Positions 24,240-37,429 of a stretch of 64,000 nucleotides of DNA are shown here, one piece after another. Origin of the DNA: Scylla paramamosain. Taxonomy: Eukaryota; Arthropoda; Malacostraca; Decapoda; Portunidae. Under the pieces are notes generated by a model. That model had not been told where the DNA came from, ran no database searches, and was given only the letters and a program-made list of their open reading frames with translations. The DNA lies in the NCBI RefSeq assembly GCF_035594125.1, contig NC_087157.1, forward strand, positions 34,647,874 to 34,711,873, read 5' to 3'. The stretch's first letter is position 1, and each line of letters begins with the position of its first letter. Position numbers and translations under genes: made by a program.

Positions 24240-24690
24240 TTTAGTACAGAGCAGAAATTCGTGTTACCAAATGGTCCAGCGTTCTTATTTTAACTTTTAT
24301 AAATTTCTAGAGATCTATTTAGGTTTTCAGAGGTATTTTCGTGACTCTAGGAAAAAAAGAATCCAGCTCTACGTGTTTCTTATGTAATTCAACTTATTAC
24401 ACAACAGGTATCCGTGTTATCATATCTTCCCGCGTCTTATCTGAACTTTTATCATGTTCTGGTCTGTTATTTAGGTTTTCAAAGGCATTTTCATGACTAG
24501 CACAAAAATCCATCTATTCTTGTTTGTTCTGTAATTTTTATATAACAGAAGAGGAAACTCGTATCCTCAAACGATCTGGCGTCTTATCTTTCTTAATTTT
24601 TATCAGGTTCTAGTAGAAATTATGTACGTTTTTATGTTTCTGGGTAAAAAAGAAAAAATCTATCTTCCCTGTTTATTCTGTAATTCATTT
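24240..24690. repeat. Three diverged ~150-bp tandem units, family 1
   Basis: Landmarks recur about every 150 bp: AACTTTTAT, then a TTCTAG/TTCTGG block, TATTTAGGTTTTCA and TTTTCGTGACT or its variants, near 24291, 24443 and 24595. Units differ by many substitutions, so this is an old array. No coding function was seen. Confidence 0.65.
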
Positions 24691-25059
24691 AACTACAGCA
24701 GAACAAGAACAACATGCTAAAACATTCCAGTTGCGTTGCGAGAAGTTTTGTGGAGCAGAGTTGTGAAATATTGTCTGCTGCTGAATTACTGACGTGTCCT
24801 TAAGCTTCACTTACGAGTATATTGTAATAGCACGTTTTTCTTGATTTCTGTCCTGGTGTTCTAGAGTGTATGGTGTCTTATATAGGGAACAGTGAGAAAG
24901 GACCCTTCACTCCTCTCCCTGTGGTTTCAGTGGCTGATGTCTCTTCTTATTTTTTTCTTCTCCCTCGTCACTCGGTCAAGGAAACAGAGTCGCCCCCTTT
25001 AAAAGATAAAAACCCCTCTGTAACCTGGCTTTGGTCTGTATGACATCAAATCGCTCCAC

Positions 25060-25490
25060 TCCCTCCCTTATCCACTCTTTAAATTCCCTTATACTCTTTA
25101 CCCAATCTTAATAACCCTAGGAACACTTCAGCAATATAATATCTGAAGAGTCTTCTCTGGAATCAACTGACAGGTTGGAATTACTTGAATCGCGCTGACA
25201 CACCCTTCTCCTCACACTCCGTCTCTTAAACGTCCTTTAAATTCCCCTATACTCTTTACCCAAGCTTATTAACCCCACAGATACTTTCTTACTACAATAT
25301 CTTAAGTCTAATACGTAATCATATCAGAGGCTGGAATTGTTTTGAATTTCGCGCGAAAACATCCGCTCTTCAAACCATCTAAATTGTGTTATACTCCTTA
25401 TCCAAGCCTACTAACCCTAGGAACACTTCAGAACTACAATATCTTAATAGTATAGTGCTGAATCATGCCTTTACACGCTTCAGGTACGCT
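25060..25490. repeat. Three diverged ~150-bp tandem units, family 2
   Basis: CTTTAAATTCCC with TATACTC and TTACCCAAGC, then AACCCTAGGAACACTTC and ACAATATCTTAA, recur from about 25077, 25236 and 25378 (spacings 159 and 142). It is unrelated in sequence to the triplicate 800 bp upstream. No gene was seen between 23735 and 26100. Confidence 0.65.
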
Positions 25491-26559
25491 CTAATAAACT
25501 CCTTTCAATAGCGAGAAAATATGAGCTGTCAAGTGAATGGCATCTACCATCACCATGACAACGGGTCGTGAATAGCCAATCCCAGCCCGCCATTTCATCC
25601 GGGACCTCAAGATGACCACACATACAATATAGTTTAATTTCCAGCCAAGATCAGAGTTAACCGAGACATATATGGTGGATAAAAAGCTCTTAAAAATATG
25701 GGTGTTCCGAGGAAAGTATACCACTAGGGAATGTGGGTTACATTAGTAATGGAGGAATATTTTGACAGCAGACGAAACTAAAGGTACAGTTACTAGTTAG
25801 TGTTTTTGTGTGTTTGTATGTGTGTGTGTCGTGGAGGAGTGTTCTGTGCCTGTCCATGTGGCTGTATGATGAACCAGGCGTGAGTATTCAGCATTTGACT
25901 AAACACACTCACGCAGAGTCTGTCCCTTTAAACCTTCGTCCCCTTTAAACCGTACCCAAATAAACGCTTTCGATTCGCGTAGGCAGACCAGGCTAGCTCT
26001 CTCTGACCGGGCCATGTGACGTATTTTTAGTCATATGCTCCTAGTGAGAGTAACCCGCCGGCTAGGGAGTCTGGGAGTAGGGCTGGGAGTGTTAACTGGT
26101 TATTTAACAGAGTAGAAGATGAGAGAGAGACTGGGATGTGTGATGGATGAGTGACAGGAAGAAGAAGGGTGTAATCTGTTTGACGTAAGGGTGACAGGCT
26201 GTGTGCGTCCGTGTGTACATGTATGTGGGTGGGTGTGGGTGACTGGGTGTGTGTGGTGGGTCAGTGTCCGTATGTATGTGTGTATTACCCTTGTGAGACC
26301 CGCTCTGTGTGTATGTGTGTGTGTGTGTGTGTGTGTGTAGGGAGGGAGAGACACGTGAGTAAAGAAGGGAGGATAGGGGTCAGGAAAGAGGAGGAGGAGG
26401 AAGAGGGCTGACTGGGTGGAGCTCTTAAAGATAGTATTCAGAAATTACGTGTTTTCTTGACGGCTTCGCTGAGTCACTGTGTTAGGGAAGAGGAAGAGGA
26501 GGAGGATGAGGATATAGAAGTGATGTAAGCATAGGTAGGTTTTAAGTTAGTGTCGGTAA

Positions 26560-27775
26560 GGTTTAGGTGAGGTTAGTTAAGAATAGGTGATGTTAGGTTA
26601 GGACACGTAAGTTGAAGTGTGTTAGATTGTAAGGTTAAGTAAGGTTTGGCTGTGTAAAAGATGAGGTGAGGTTAGGTTAAGATAGTGTGTTAGGTTAGGT
26701 AAGTTAAGGATAGGTTAGACTAGCATAGATTTAGGTTATATTAGATGAATTTACATTAACTTGCATAGGTTAGATTAGATTAGATTAAAGTAAGATTTGG
26801 ATGACATAGGTTACGTTAGATCATGTTAAGTTATAGCAGATTAATTAGGTTAGTTAAGGTAATTGAGTTAGCAAAGGTTGCATTAGGTTAAACTAGCATA
26901 AGTGAAGAAGTTAAGTTAGATTAGGTGAGGAATGAGTAGGTTAGATGAGAGGAGGTGAGGTTAAGTTAGATTAGGTGAGGTGAGGTGAGGTTTGGTTAGA
27001 TTATGTTAGGTGAGGTTAGGTTAGATTATTTTCAGTGAGGTTAAGTTAGATTAGGTGAGATAAGGTTTGGTTAGATTAGGTTAGGTAAGGTGAGGTTTGG
27101 TTAGATTAGGTTAGGTGAGATGAGGTAAGGTTAGGTTAGGATAGGTGAGATGAGGTTTGGTTAGATTAGGTTCAGGTGAGGTTTGGTTAGGTTAGGTGAG
27201 ATGAGGTTTGGTTAGATTAGGTTAGGTGAGATGAGGGTTTGGTTAGATTAGGTTAGGTGAGCGTGAGGTTTGGTTAGATTAGGTTAGGTGAGGTGAGGTT
27301 TGGTTAGATTAGGTTAGGTGAGATGAGGTTTGGTTAGATTATGTTAGGTGAGATGAGGTTTGGGTTAGATCAGGTTAGGTGAGGTGAGGTTTGGTTAGAT
27401 TACATTAGGTAGCGGATAGGTTAGTTTAGGTGAGGTGAGGTTTGGTTAGATTATGTTAGGTGAGGTTAGATTAGATTCTTTTAGGTGAGGTTAGGTTAGA
27501 TTAGGTGAGATAAGGTTTGGTTAGATTAGGTTAGGTGAGGTGAGGTTTGGTTAGATTAGGTTAGGTGAGGTGAGGTTTGGTTAGATTAGGTTAGGCTGAG
27601 GTGAGGTTTGGTTAGATTACATTAGGTTAGGTTAGGTTAGGTGAGGTGAGGTTTGGTTAGATTAGGTTTGGAGAGGTGAGGTTTGGTTAGATTAGGTTAG
27701 GTGAGGTGAGGTTTGGTTAGATTACATTAGGTTAGGTTAGGGTGAGGTGAGATTAAGTTAGGTTACAGTGAGGCG
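26560..27775 (+). repeat. 1.2-kb array derived from TTAGG
   Basis: Dense variants of GTTAGGTGAGGT and GGTTTGGTTAGATTAGGTTA with a ~30-bp modal unit. The 5' third is more degenerate and grades into unique DNA. The plus strand is G-rich throughout. The unit is clearly built from the arthropod telomere pentamer TTAGG plus variants (TGAGG, TTTGG, TTAGA). Confidence 0.88.
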
Positions 27776-27833
27776 TCTTGAAGTCATGAGAGACATTGGC
27801 AGGGGCGGAGGTGGTACCTTGCCCACACTCCCC

Positions 27834-27896
<63 letters not shown>

Positions 27897-27950
27897 GAGA
27901 GATAGCAGAGGGGGGTCAGACTACTGTTTCATTTAAGGAGTCTTTAAAAT

Positions 27951-27986
27951 TAGCTTCCCTATGTTAATGTGTTAGTTTTCATATTT

Positions 27987-28075
<89 letters not shown>

Positions 28076-28122
28076 CAATATGGTGTAAATAAAGGGACTA
28101 AAAATGTACTTCAAATGGCTTG

Positions 28123-28206
<84 letters not shown>

Positions 28207-28207
28207 G

Positions 28208-28244
<37 letters not shown>

Positions 28245-28277
28245 AAATATGAAAACTAACACCTTAACATAGGGGAA
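27951..28277. repeat. Foldback: inverted repeat with (GA)n and (CT)n inside its arms
   Basis: The unique arm 27951-27993 (containing GTTAGTTTTCATATTTATTG) is the reverse complement of 28234-28277 with about two differences. Inward of each arm lies (GA)n (27990-28074) and its complement (CT)n (28126-28240, with a few CCT interruptions). The central loop is only about 50 bp. The whole 327 bp can fold into one hairpin. Confidence 0.9.
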
Positions 28278-28299
28278 GCCAATCTTCATCCTCATTTAC

Positions 28300-28500
28300 T
28301 CCCGACCCCAACCGTTGCTAATATAGACGTCACTTTCATCCAGTTAGAAAATAAATCTTGTAAAATAACATTAGGTCTCGTCTATCATCCTCTAGTCCAG
28401 TCACCTGCTACGGACAAAAAAACTTTGACCTTATTGCGGACATTTGTTGCGTTAATAATTGCATAATTATGGGGGATTTTAATTATCCAGTCACTCTCAA
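28300..28500 (+). pseudogene. Endonuclease fragment of a different non-LTR retrotransposon
   Basis: A GDFN-containing block IIMGDFNYP (about 28463-28492) is preceded by a TLGLVYHP-like stretch. Both are typical of the AP-endonuclease of non-LTR elements. The reading frame breaks just before the GDFN block, and nothing recognisable follows. The sequence is unrelated to the copies at 840-44243. Confidence 0.55.
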
Positions 28501-28770
28501 GACATCTTTATTCGTTCTACAGCCACATCCAGTCTTAGAACTGGGAAGAAATTGCAAAATGTTTTCTTTTTCAATGCCAACTCTACGTTTTGTAGATGGT
28601 TATAAAGGAGACTGCATGCAATTGCTTCTGATGCTGCTAATTGTTTTGTTTCACAGTGAAAGGCTTTAAGTGTAGTTGGAAAATGTCATAGGAAAAAATT
28701 GTAGTTAATATTGGATGCAAAATATCAAAGTAAGATTAGCTAAAGAATTTTTAATGTTGGGAATAGTAAT

Positions 28771-29001
<231 letters not shown>

Positions 29002-30095
29002 GAGTATATTTTTTGTAACAATGTGAATGATAAGATTCCATTTTTCAGTGTTGCCATGGTGACGGTGGTGGTGGGCATGATACAGATGCGGGAGCTGGAA
29101 TTTGTGCCCGATGGAGACATGCAGCTGGACAAATTCTGTTGCTCATTGGTCAGACTGGAGTTTACATGTGTACCTCCTTCACCATCATTGGTGGACACTT
29201 CACCATGAGTGTTAGTGAAATGTGCTCTCTTTGTTAGTTTATTTGTATATCAGAAAAATTTAAGGCCAGTTAGTTGTCTAGACTATAAGTTTTAAAATGA
29301 GAAAATAAATCTACATATTTTTTTAAAAGCAAACAGTTAAGGCATTGTAAAGTAAAAGTCAAAATATATTTTGGTTATTATTTTTTTTTCCAATCAACAA
29401 CTTTCATGTATAATGAAATAAGTACATTCATCAAACTTAATATCATATTTAATAACAGCTAGAGGTACCAGTTTGCAGATGTCTATGGAAAATTTGTATG
29501 ATAATCTTGTGGCCAACAAAAAAGGATACAATGAATGATGACTTATTATTGTAAGAAATCTTTCAGAGTTGTTGTTGTGTACTTCCACATTCCATGGAGA
29601 CAGGTTTTTCCTTCACTTTTCAGCATTTAAAAAGTGATAATTTCAACAGGATGCTTGAGCTGTCACGGTGCTGCTGCTGTTGTCTGCCATCATCCCCCTG
29701 ACACAGACCACCCTGCAGACCACCTTCATCCTGGGTGCCACACGTCACTGCTGCTACAACTCAGAGCAACTGGAGCGCAAGCCAGGAAGGGAGATGGTAA
29801 CTTCTCACTTAATTTGTTGTTTATTTGAGGGCCTAATGACAGACACATAATGGAATGAGTATTTGTGAATGTTTGTTCATATCTAGATACAGCATTCACA
29901 TATCTTTTAAGTGCCACCTTCCAAAAACAATGTCAGCCAGAAAAATAACTGATGAATCTAATTACATTTCAAGTCAAAAAGTTTTCCTTTAACCACTTTG
30001 CTCCAGATGCTTAAAAACATGCGTTGCTCACATACATGGCGTCGCGTAGGCTCGTGAGTGGTAACTTATCTAATTTCTAATAATTTCTAATATAA

Positions 30096-30099
<4 letters not shown>

Positions 30100-30157
<58 letters not shown>
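30100..30157. repeat. (GT)n microsatellite
   Basis: It lies where the poly(A) tail of LINE copy 3 would be expected and abuts the element's 3' end. Confidence 0.95.
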
Positions 30158-30158
<1 letters not shown>

Positions 30159-30165
30159 TGTGTTT

Positions 30166-30581
30166 ATGTATGAGTGACACTGGCCAAGGGCAACAAAAAT
30201 CCAATAAAAAAATATGCCCACTGAAATGGCAGTCCCATAAAAGGGTCAAAGCAGTGGTCAAAAGTTGATGAATAAGTGTCTTGAAACCTCCCTGTTGAAG
30301 GAATTCAAGTCATAGGAAGGTGGAAATACAGAAGCAGGCAGGGAGTTCCAGAGATCACCAGAGAAAGGGATGAATGATTGAGAATACTTGTTAACTCTTG
30401 CATTAGAGAAGTGGACAGAATAGGGGTGAGAGAAAGAAGAAAATCTTGTGCAGCGAGGCCGTGGAAGGAGGGGAAGCATGCAGTTAGCAAGATCAGAAGA
30501 GCAGTTAGCATGAAAATAGCGGTAGAAGACAGCTAGAGATGCAACATTGCGGCGGTGAGAGAGAGGCTGAAGACAGTCAGT

Positions 30582-30583
<2 letters not shown>
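30166..30583 (-). mobile_element. LINE copy 3, 3' fragment
   Basis: Minus-strand 3' UTR and last part of the reverse-transcriptase ORF, matching copies 1 and 2 (LTDCLQPLSHRRNVA, FSHPYSVHFSNARVN). It ends abruptly inside the codons for the sequence TDCLQP, exactly where the (GT)n arm of the neighbouring foldback begins. Confidence 0.9.
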
Positions 30584-30648
<65 letters not shown>

Positions 30649-30754
30649 TGATGCAGCTGAGAAGGTTGCCTTATGATAATTATTGACAAATGAAGGTAAT
30701 GGATGCGCATGTCATTACTACTTTTTTAAGTGTGTGTGTATGTGTGTGTGTTAT

Positions 30755-30823
<69 letters not shown>

Positions 30824-30896
30824 GAGAAGTAATAGACACGCATCCTTTACCTTCATTCATCAATAATTGTCATAAGACGACCTTCCCAGCTGCATC

Positions 30897-30927
<31 letters not shown>
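30584..30927. repeat. Large foldback with complementary (GT)n/(AC)n arms
   Basis: Unique arms 30648-30718 and 30829-30898 are inverted copies at roughly 85 per cent identity (TGATGCAGCTGAGAAGG against CCTTCCCAGCTGCATCA). Outside them lie (GT)n 30584-30646 and (AC)n 30901-30927. Inside, GT-rich 30730-30751 meets (AC)n 30757-30822 around TATGTAC. All four parts are in mirror order, so about 340 bp can form one nested hairpin. Confidence 0.9.
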
Positions 30928-30937
30928 TTACACACCA

Positions 30938-31166
30938 CGTAGTGTAGTGGTTAGCACGCTCGGCTCACAACCAAGAAGGCCCAGGTTCGAATCCCGGGCA
31001 CGGTGAGGCAGATGGACAAGCCTCTTAATGTGTAGCCCTCTTAATGTGTAGCCTCTTAATGTGTAGGTACAGGATGTAACCCGAGGTGATGTGACTTCGC
31101 TGCCCTGGTGTGTGGTGTGTCATTGGCCTCAGTCCTACCCAAAGATCAGTCACCATGAGCTCTGAG

Positions 31167-31170
<4 letters not shown>
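30938..31170 (+). mobile_element. tRNA-derived SINE
   Basis: The tRNA-like head begins GTAGTGTAGTGGTTAGCACG (A box) with B box GGTTCGAATCC at 30984-30994. The body carries ATGTGTAGC repeats, GTGTGTGGTGTG, CCTCAGTCCTACCC and the tail TGAGCTCTGAGCT shared with the SINE at 3192. It ends in (AC)n 31172-31214 followed by (GA)n 31215-31290. This head is familiar from decapod genomes. Confidence 0.85.
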
Positions 31171-31197
<27 letters not shown>

Positions 31198-31216
31198 CAC
31201 ACACACACACACAGAC

Positions 31217-31290
<74 letters not shown>

Positions 31291-31889
31291 AAAATGGCAA
31301 TGAATGAAACAGGGAGGAGGGGGGAACTGTGTGTGAATGAAAACATCATCTACGTGAAACATTTGATTGATTATAAAGCACATGTGCATCATATATAGTC
31401 ATGAATGTGGAGGAACAGCAGAGTGAGTGATCAACCACAGAAAGGAGAGAGTCGGACATGCGGAGAGAATGGAAGGGGAACAATTTGAGAAGATAAGCAT
31501 GCAAATACATAAATATAAGGTGGAATAACAGTGTTTGGTGGGAAGATGAAAGAGAGATGCCTGTTTATGAAGCAAAATGGTTGTGCAAGAGAGGAATGAT
31601 TGGAGAAACCATTCCCACCAAAGCCAACAGACCTTACACCATATTTTTACAAACCACATCATCTCTATTCATCCATTCTGTGTGTCTTCTCTTCTCTCTC
31701 TCTCTCCACTCTTAATGCTGCTGTGGGTCTCTGGGCTGGAGTACATCAGAGAAAGATTGACACCGACTTATATATGAGAGGATGTTGTCTGTAACTATGC
31801 TATGGGGACATTGCAAGTTTGTGGGGTGTAATGAATGAATAAGTGTGTCCTCTATAGCATACTTAAAAACCACACTCTCACATGGAAAT

Positions 31890-32067
<178 letters not shown>

Positions 32068-32951
32068 AGCCTACAGACTCACTATTTCCTTAACCACACC
32101 TCTTGCCTGAAACAAATTAAAAACTTTTATCCTTCTCCAATCACATTTCAATTTTGTACTTAGTCACAATCACACAGTATATGTTGTTAATTTCAACTTT
32201 ACTTTCAGGTTACCTTCTTGTTGATGTGCAATCTTGCTACGTGGGCGATCAACATTTAAAAATAGCAATGTGGTGCTTCCTTAATGCAAATAGTCTTGGC
32301 CCAAAAAACTTGTGATGTCAAACACTGACTTCTCTTAAATCTTACTAAAATGTATGCGCATCACTTTCTGATTTCATCCCAATGGCACACAAACCAAAAT
32401 ACCTGAGTATGGAGATGGCTGGACTACCTCCTTTGGCCACCCCTGTTATATCTTAATTTCCCAGTCTTTCCTGTGTGCTGGTTAAGCTACTCACTGCTGA
32501 AGTCCCTGGAAACTAGGTAGAATAATTTAGAATGACATGGTTAAGTTAATGCTGATAAAATCTCATTTGTAATATTCAGGAAGACTGAATTATTCTTCCT
32601 CTGTTGAAGCAAATGATATAACATTGACTAGAAGCTTTCACAATATTTATAAGCTTTCTTGTATCAGAGATCTTTTGAAAATCCAACCATTAATTTGTAA
32701 ATACTTGTATAGTGTAGCTGGCATGAGGGTTGCAGTCTTCATTATTTACTAGTGGACAAGCAACAAGTGATGGTGTGGCTCTGAGCCACTGTAGTAGGGA
32801 TGTTATGGTTTAAGTGTAGGAAGTTGCAAATGCTCACCTAACAATTGCACCTTAGTAGAAAAACACAAACAGGAAGTTTATGCAAGTTTTTATCCTTATA
32901 TAAAATGTTGTATTGCATCAAACCTCCATACATTACTGTCTCTATCCAGTA

Positions 32952-33016
32952 TGAGACCGGTGTTCAGGAAGCACAAGCATGTGCTGAATAACAAGAAGCC
33001 GGCATTGGTGAAGGTG
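32952..33016 (+). other. Possible short exon, unrecognised (also at 54682-54746)
   Basis: Bounded by CTCTATCCAG and GTGACA splice-like borders. One frame reads RPVFRKHKHVLNNKKPALVK, basic and open, and it is identical in copy B. I do not recognise the protein. It may be chance. Confidence 0.25.
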
Positions 33017-34131
33017 ACAACATTTCATCTATTTATACATACTTTTTATTATTAAAGCTTATCTTATAATTATTTCTGAAGAGATTGACTAATTTTTGTA
33101 GTATTTATGACTTAGAACTATGATAAAGCTATGAATTGATATAATTCCTGATTTGTTTTATCTTTTCATTATCCTTCCTTTGTTAATTGAGCATTTTATA
33201 TTACTTAGCTTAAAAATGCAAAAACGGTTCAGAAGTATCCAACCTTGGGCTAAGGGCCAAAATTATGGTATCATTCAAAATGTCCTTCAAAGAAAGCCCT
33301 CTGTAATCCAACACACTTAGCCCATTAATCCTTCCATTTCTCATCAATTTGTTCAACATTCATATTTTTCCCTTATAGGGTTGAACAATTTTCATGGGTT
33401 CAGAGCAAAAGGCTTCCTCATTCCTCCCCAAGGTATTCTCGGATGGTAAGCAGGTTTGACTCTGGAGCAAACCTGACCAAGAGCTACTGCCCAAGGCTAC
33501 AGAGGTTCCTCTCCCTGAGGCTGAATGCACCATGTGAGATGGTTCTGTTATGTGGATGAATGTCATGGTGGATAGCAGTGCCACCACATTCCTACAATCA
33601 TCCATCACTCCACTGCTCAAACGCTTCTGCAACCAATGATAGGTATGCTGCCACATTCTGCATGGTCTCCTTGGCTCTCAGATAAGGATACTGTCAACAG
33701 GTTTGGGATTGCCAAAAAATCATAAGGAGCTATGTCTGAAAAGTCCAGAGAGAGAGAGAGAGAGAAAGAATGAGCAAGAGAAAGAGTAGGATGAAGCAAA
33801 GGAAGAGTCAAGAGGGAGGAAGAGAGAGTAGGACAAGAAAAAACAGAACAAATAAATCCCCTACACGTCTTGTCTCCATTCACACAAGCCATGAAAAGCT
33901 TGTCCATCCCTGAGTGCTCAGAAGCAGTGTTCCACTGATGATGTGGAAACTTGAGACACCCAATCATTTAATGGGCTTTAGTAGGTTTTGTCACCAGTCT
34001 TCTGTGTGTCACTGACTACATTTTGAAATTTTTATCTGTTCTATTTAATTTTGTATGTATGTACACAATGTTTATGGTCAATAAACTATTTATAAAACTA
34101 TTTATCTGTGTGAGTAAGATAAAAGCAGTTA

Positions 34132-34135
<4 letters not shown>

Positions 34136-34186
<51 letters not shown>

Positions 34187-34209
34187 ACATTTTCCTCCTT
34201 GTATTTAAA

Positions 34210-34257
<48 letters not shown>

Positions 34258-34324
34258 CATGAATTGTTCTTGTTTATAAATAAAATACTGTAACTGATTA
34301 TTATTTTTTTTTATCATTCATTTA

Positions 34325-34407
<83 letters not shown>
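34136..34407. repeat. (ATT)n and (CT)n microsatellites in copy A
   Basis: (ATT)n 34136-34186 and about 34208-34257, then (CT)n 34326-34407. The matching tracts in copy B (55861-55930, about 55956-55992, 56061-56143) differ in length, whereas the flanks are almost identical. Confidence 0.93.
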
Positions 34408-34408
<1 letters not shown>

Positions 34409-35989
34409 AATAAAATGACTGGTGAGGAACTCTAATATTAAATTAAAGTGCTAAAAATCCATTAAACTACGAGAAATAAGACAAATAATTAATGACACAC
34501 CTAATAACACAAACAAGGAGTAATAAACAAAACTTAAGCCAGAAAACACGAAAAGATAAAACTATCATATAAAGAAATACGAAGTTAAAAAAAAAATCAT
34601 GAATATCAAATAAATAACTCACATATAATCAATAAACACGTAAGGAACAGTAAATAAACAATTAAGCCGTTCATTGCAAGGGCCACAGTCAGAAAGTGAA
34701 AAAAAAAAATGCTTAGTTAAATACCGAGGCTAAATAAAACAAGGAATTAGACAAATGACAAATAATTAATAAATACATAAGGAATAATGAATAAACAAAA
34801 ATTAAGCCAGGAAGACTATTATAATTATTGCAAGGAGACGATATGTATGTATGTATTGTATGTAATTCGAGGTTAAAATGGCTCAAATCTGACCCAACAG
34901 CAGGCCATAAGTGAAGGTGTTCCTCAAGGCAGGGAAGGGGGGGGGGAGCAATGAATAGGGGAGGGGCTATAAACTATTGGGGGGATATTAATTAATGACG
35001 CATCCAGTTTAGCGTGTGTGTATATTTCGCGTTGTGATAATTTAAAGGTTTTCTCGCGTTTTTATCTTTATTTATTTATTTATTTTATTTATTTATTTTA
35101 TTTTTTTGGCAGGTGTTATATTTGTTGAGTGTTTTAAGTAACTGTGGCTCATTGCATCAAAACTCCATTCATTACCTTCGTGGGAAGGTTCAATTTGGCA
35201 AGGTTTTTCTTTCGCATTTTGGGTTTTGTAGTAAATTATGTATTTTCTCATATTTTTCTTTGCTGGTATTGTCCCTTCCACGCCATATATGACTGGAAAG
35301 TTGGGGGCGCCTTCCACCCCCCACCCTCCACTGCTACGTTTTTTTTTTCTTAATCAGTCAGTCAACCAATCAATCAATCCCTTCATGAATCATACCCATT
35401 TCCAGGTGTCACCCCCACCCATAGATCTCTCATTCTGTCATGTATGAACAAGTGCTAAGGGCAAGCTGAACAAGTACAAAGGGCAAGCCAGCTGTCTCTT
35501 TTAATATTCTTGCCTGAAATAACATTACAAATGAGGGTCTATTAATCATCCATTAAATAATCCATTTTTATTGCTTTCTCATTCTTCTTCCTCTGTGTAT
35601 TGTTAAATTGGATGGTTATATCATTGTCCCTTCCTGTGTTTTAGTGTGCCATTACCTGTCCTCTCTTCCAGCTGATATTTAGTTTGTACTAAAATAGACT
35701 GGCATAACTTTACAATTTATACACAAATAACAACATAAACCAATAATGCATTGATATTATGCATGATAGGAGTGGACATTTCCACTCTACATCATTAATG
35801 AATGCATGATGAGACGCACACTATTACAAAGCTAATGAGTTCAATACAAACACTCAATAACAATTTCAATAACTTTATTAAAAATAGCAATCTTTATAAA
35901 TCATGAAACCAACATCAAATGCACAATAATGCAAACACTTTTTACACACACACTCTTTAATGATATTTCCTAATATACAGTATAATTCC

Positions 35990-36134
<145 letters not shown>

Positions 36135-37429
36135 TGAACTACCTGGGGTCATAAATGCAAAGTACAGGTATCAGTCAGGCAAAGCATAGTGCTTGCCTGT
36201 CTCATATGGAATGTAAAAACATGGCTTCATATCATTCCAGACCTGGGATTATGGCCAAAAGTTACCAAGCAGTGCTGAGCAAAATCCAGTAGAGTAATAT
36301 TCAGTATCATTGAATTACTGACAAAGTAAAGATCATTATGTGCAATGATACTCACTACCTAGGAGCATTTCAGGTTACTACCAAGAGTCTGACCATGCTG
36401 GCAGGGATGGTTAGGCTACAACACATTACATACTTCTCCATTCAAATCAGTCAGCTGATTAAATGGTGAGTTAAACCATTTTGATCATCTAAATCATATT
36501 AAGGCATTGGATGAGACCTGGACAGCTTGGGTCAACACCATACATAGGTACTCCACTACTCTGTGGGAGACACTTGATTGTGGCAAGAGTCATCACAATA
36601 CCAAACACTATCCTTGACAAAGCACAGCATGGCCCACTCATCCACAGGAACCCAGCCATCTCTAAGGAGCAAATTAATGCTGCCCAGTGTCACTCCTCAT
36701 CACTTTTAGGGAATAAGAAGTAGATCCCACCCCAGCACCATCTTTACATAGAATATAATACAGAGGATAGAGAAGGAATACAAACAGGGCACATGGTATG
36801 GTATAGAACACCAACCCTCACTTTTGGAAAACCCCAGCCACTCAGTAGGAGACTGAGTGGCTGGAATACATGGAATACAAAGTGCATGGAATACAGTAGT
36901 ATTCCATGCAGTTTTTAATACATATAATATATTATAGTGAAAGGAACATATTTATATAACATATATATAAGGACGCTGCTTATCTTCTCGAGCTGCTGAA
37001 GGTCATGATCTGCTTCCTTTTCCTGCACCAGCTTTGATATCAAATCCTGCAGGAAACAACTGTGTTAATTCACATTTTGAATAAATCTAATAGATGAAAT
37101 TTCACTTACAACACCTTATGTGTCTCTGGTGACTCATGGAGGACAGATACATCACCTGAGAGTAAATGGTCAGTGAAGAAGTTGACCCTTGATCCTGGCT
37201 AATCACATTAAGTACATTAAACACTCCTGTTAACTAATAAATGAGGGATAGATTTCTCTGGAAGGTTACATTACACTACTTCCCTGGCATTTGAAAACAT
37301 TTTGCTCTACATGAACTCATATGGAAGCTTTACTGCAACATTAAATCTCAGCTAGATGCCAGATGGTGTAGCCTCCATCACAGAGCAAGGTAATGATATG
37401 AAGGCTTAGTACTTTGGTCAACACCTGAA

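Noticed and set aside
30938..31010. Genuine tRNA gene
   Set aside because: A and B boxes are present but the sequence continues into a SINE body and the cloverleaf is not convincing.
33360..33967. Minus-strand frames of 98 and 116 codons present in both duplication copies
   Set aside because: Similarity reflects the duplication; no protein family is recognised and the composition is not coding-like.
36511..36723. 70-codon plus frame conserved in copy B (58204-58416)
   Set aside because: The copies are almost identical at all positions, so conservation carries no coding signal.
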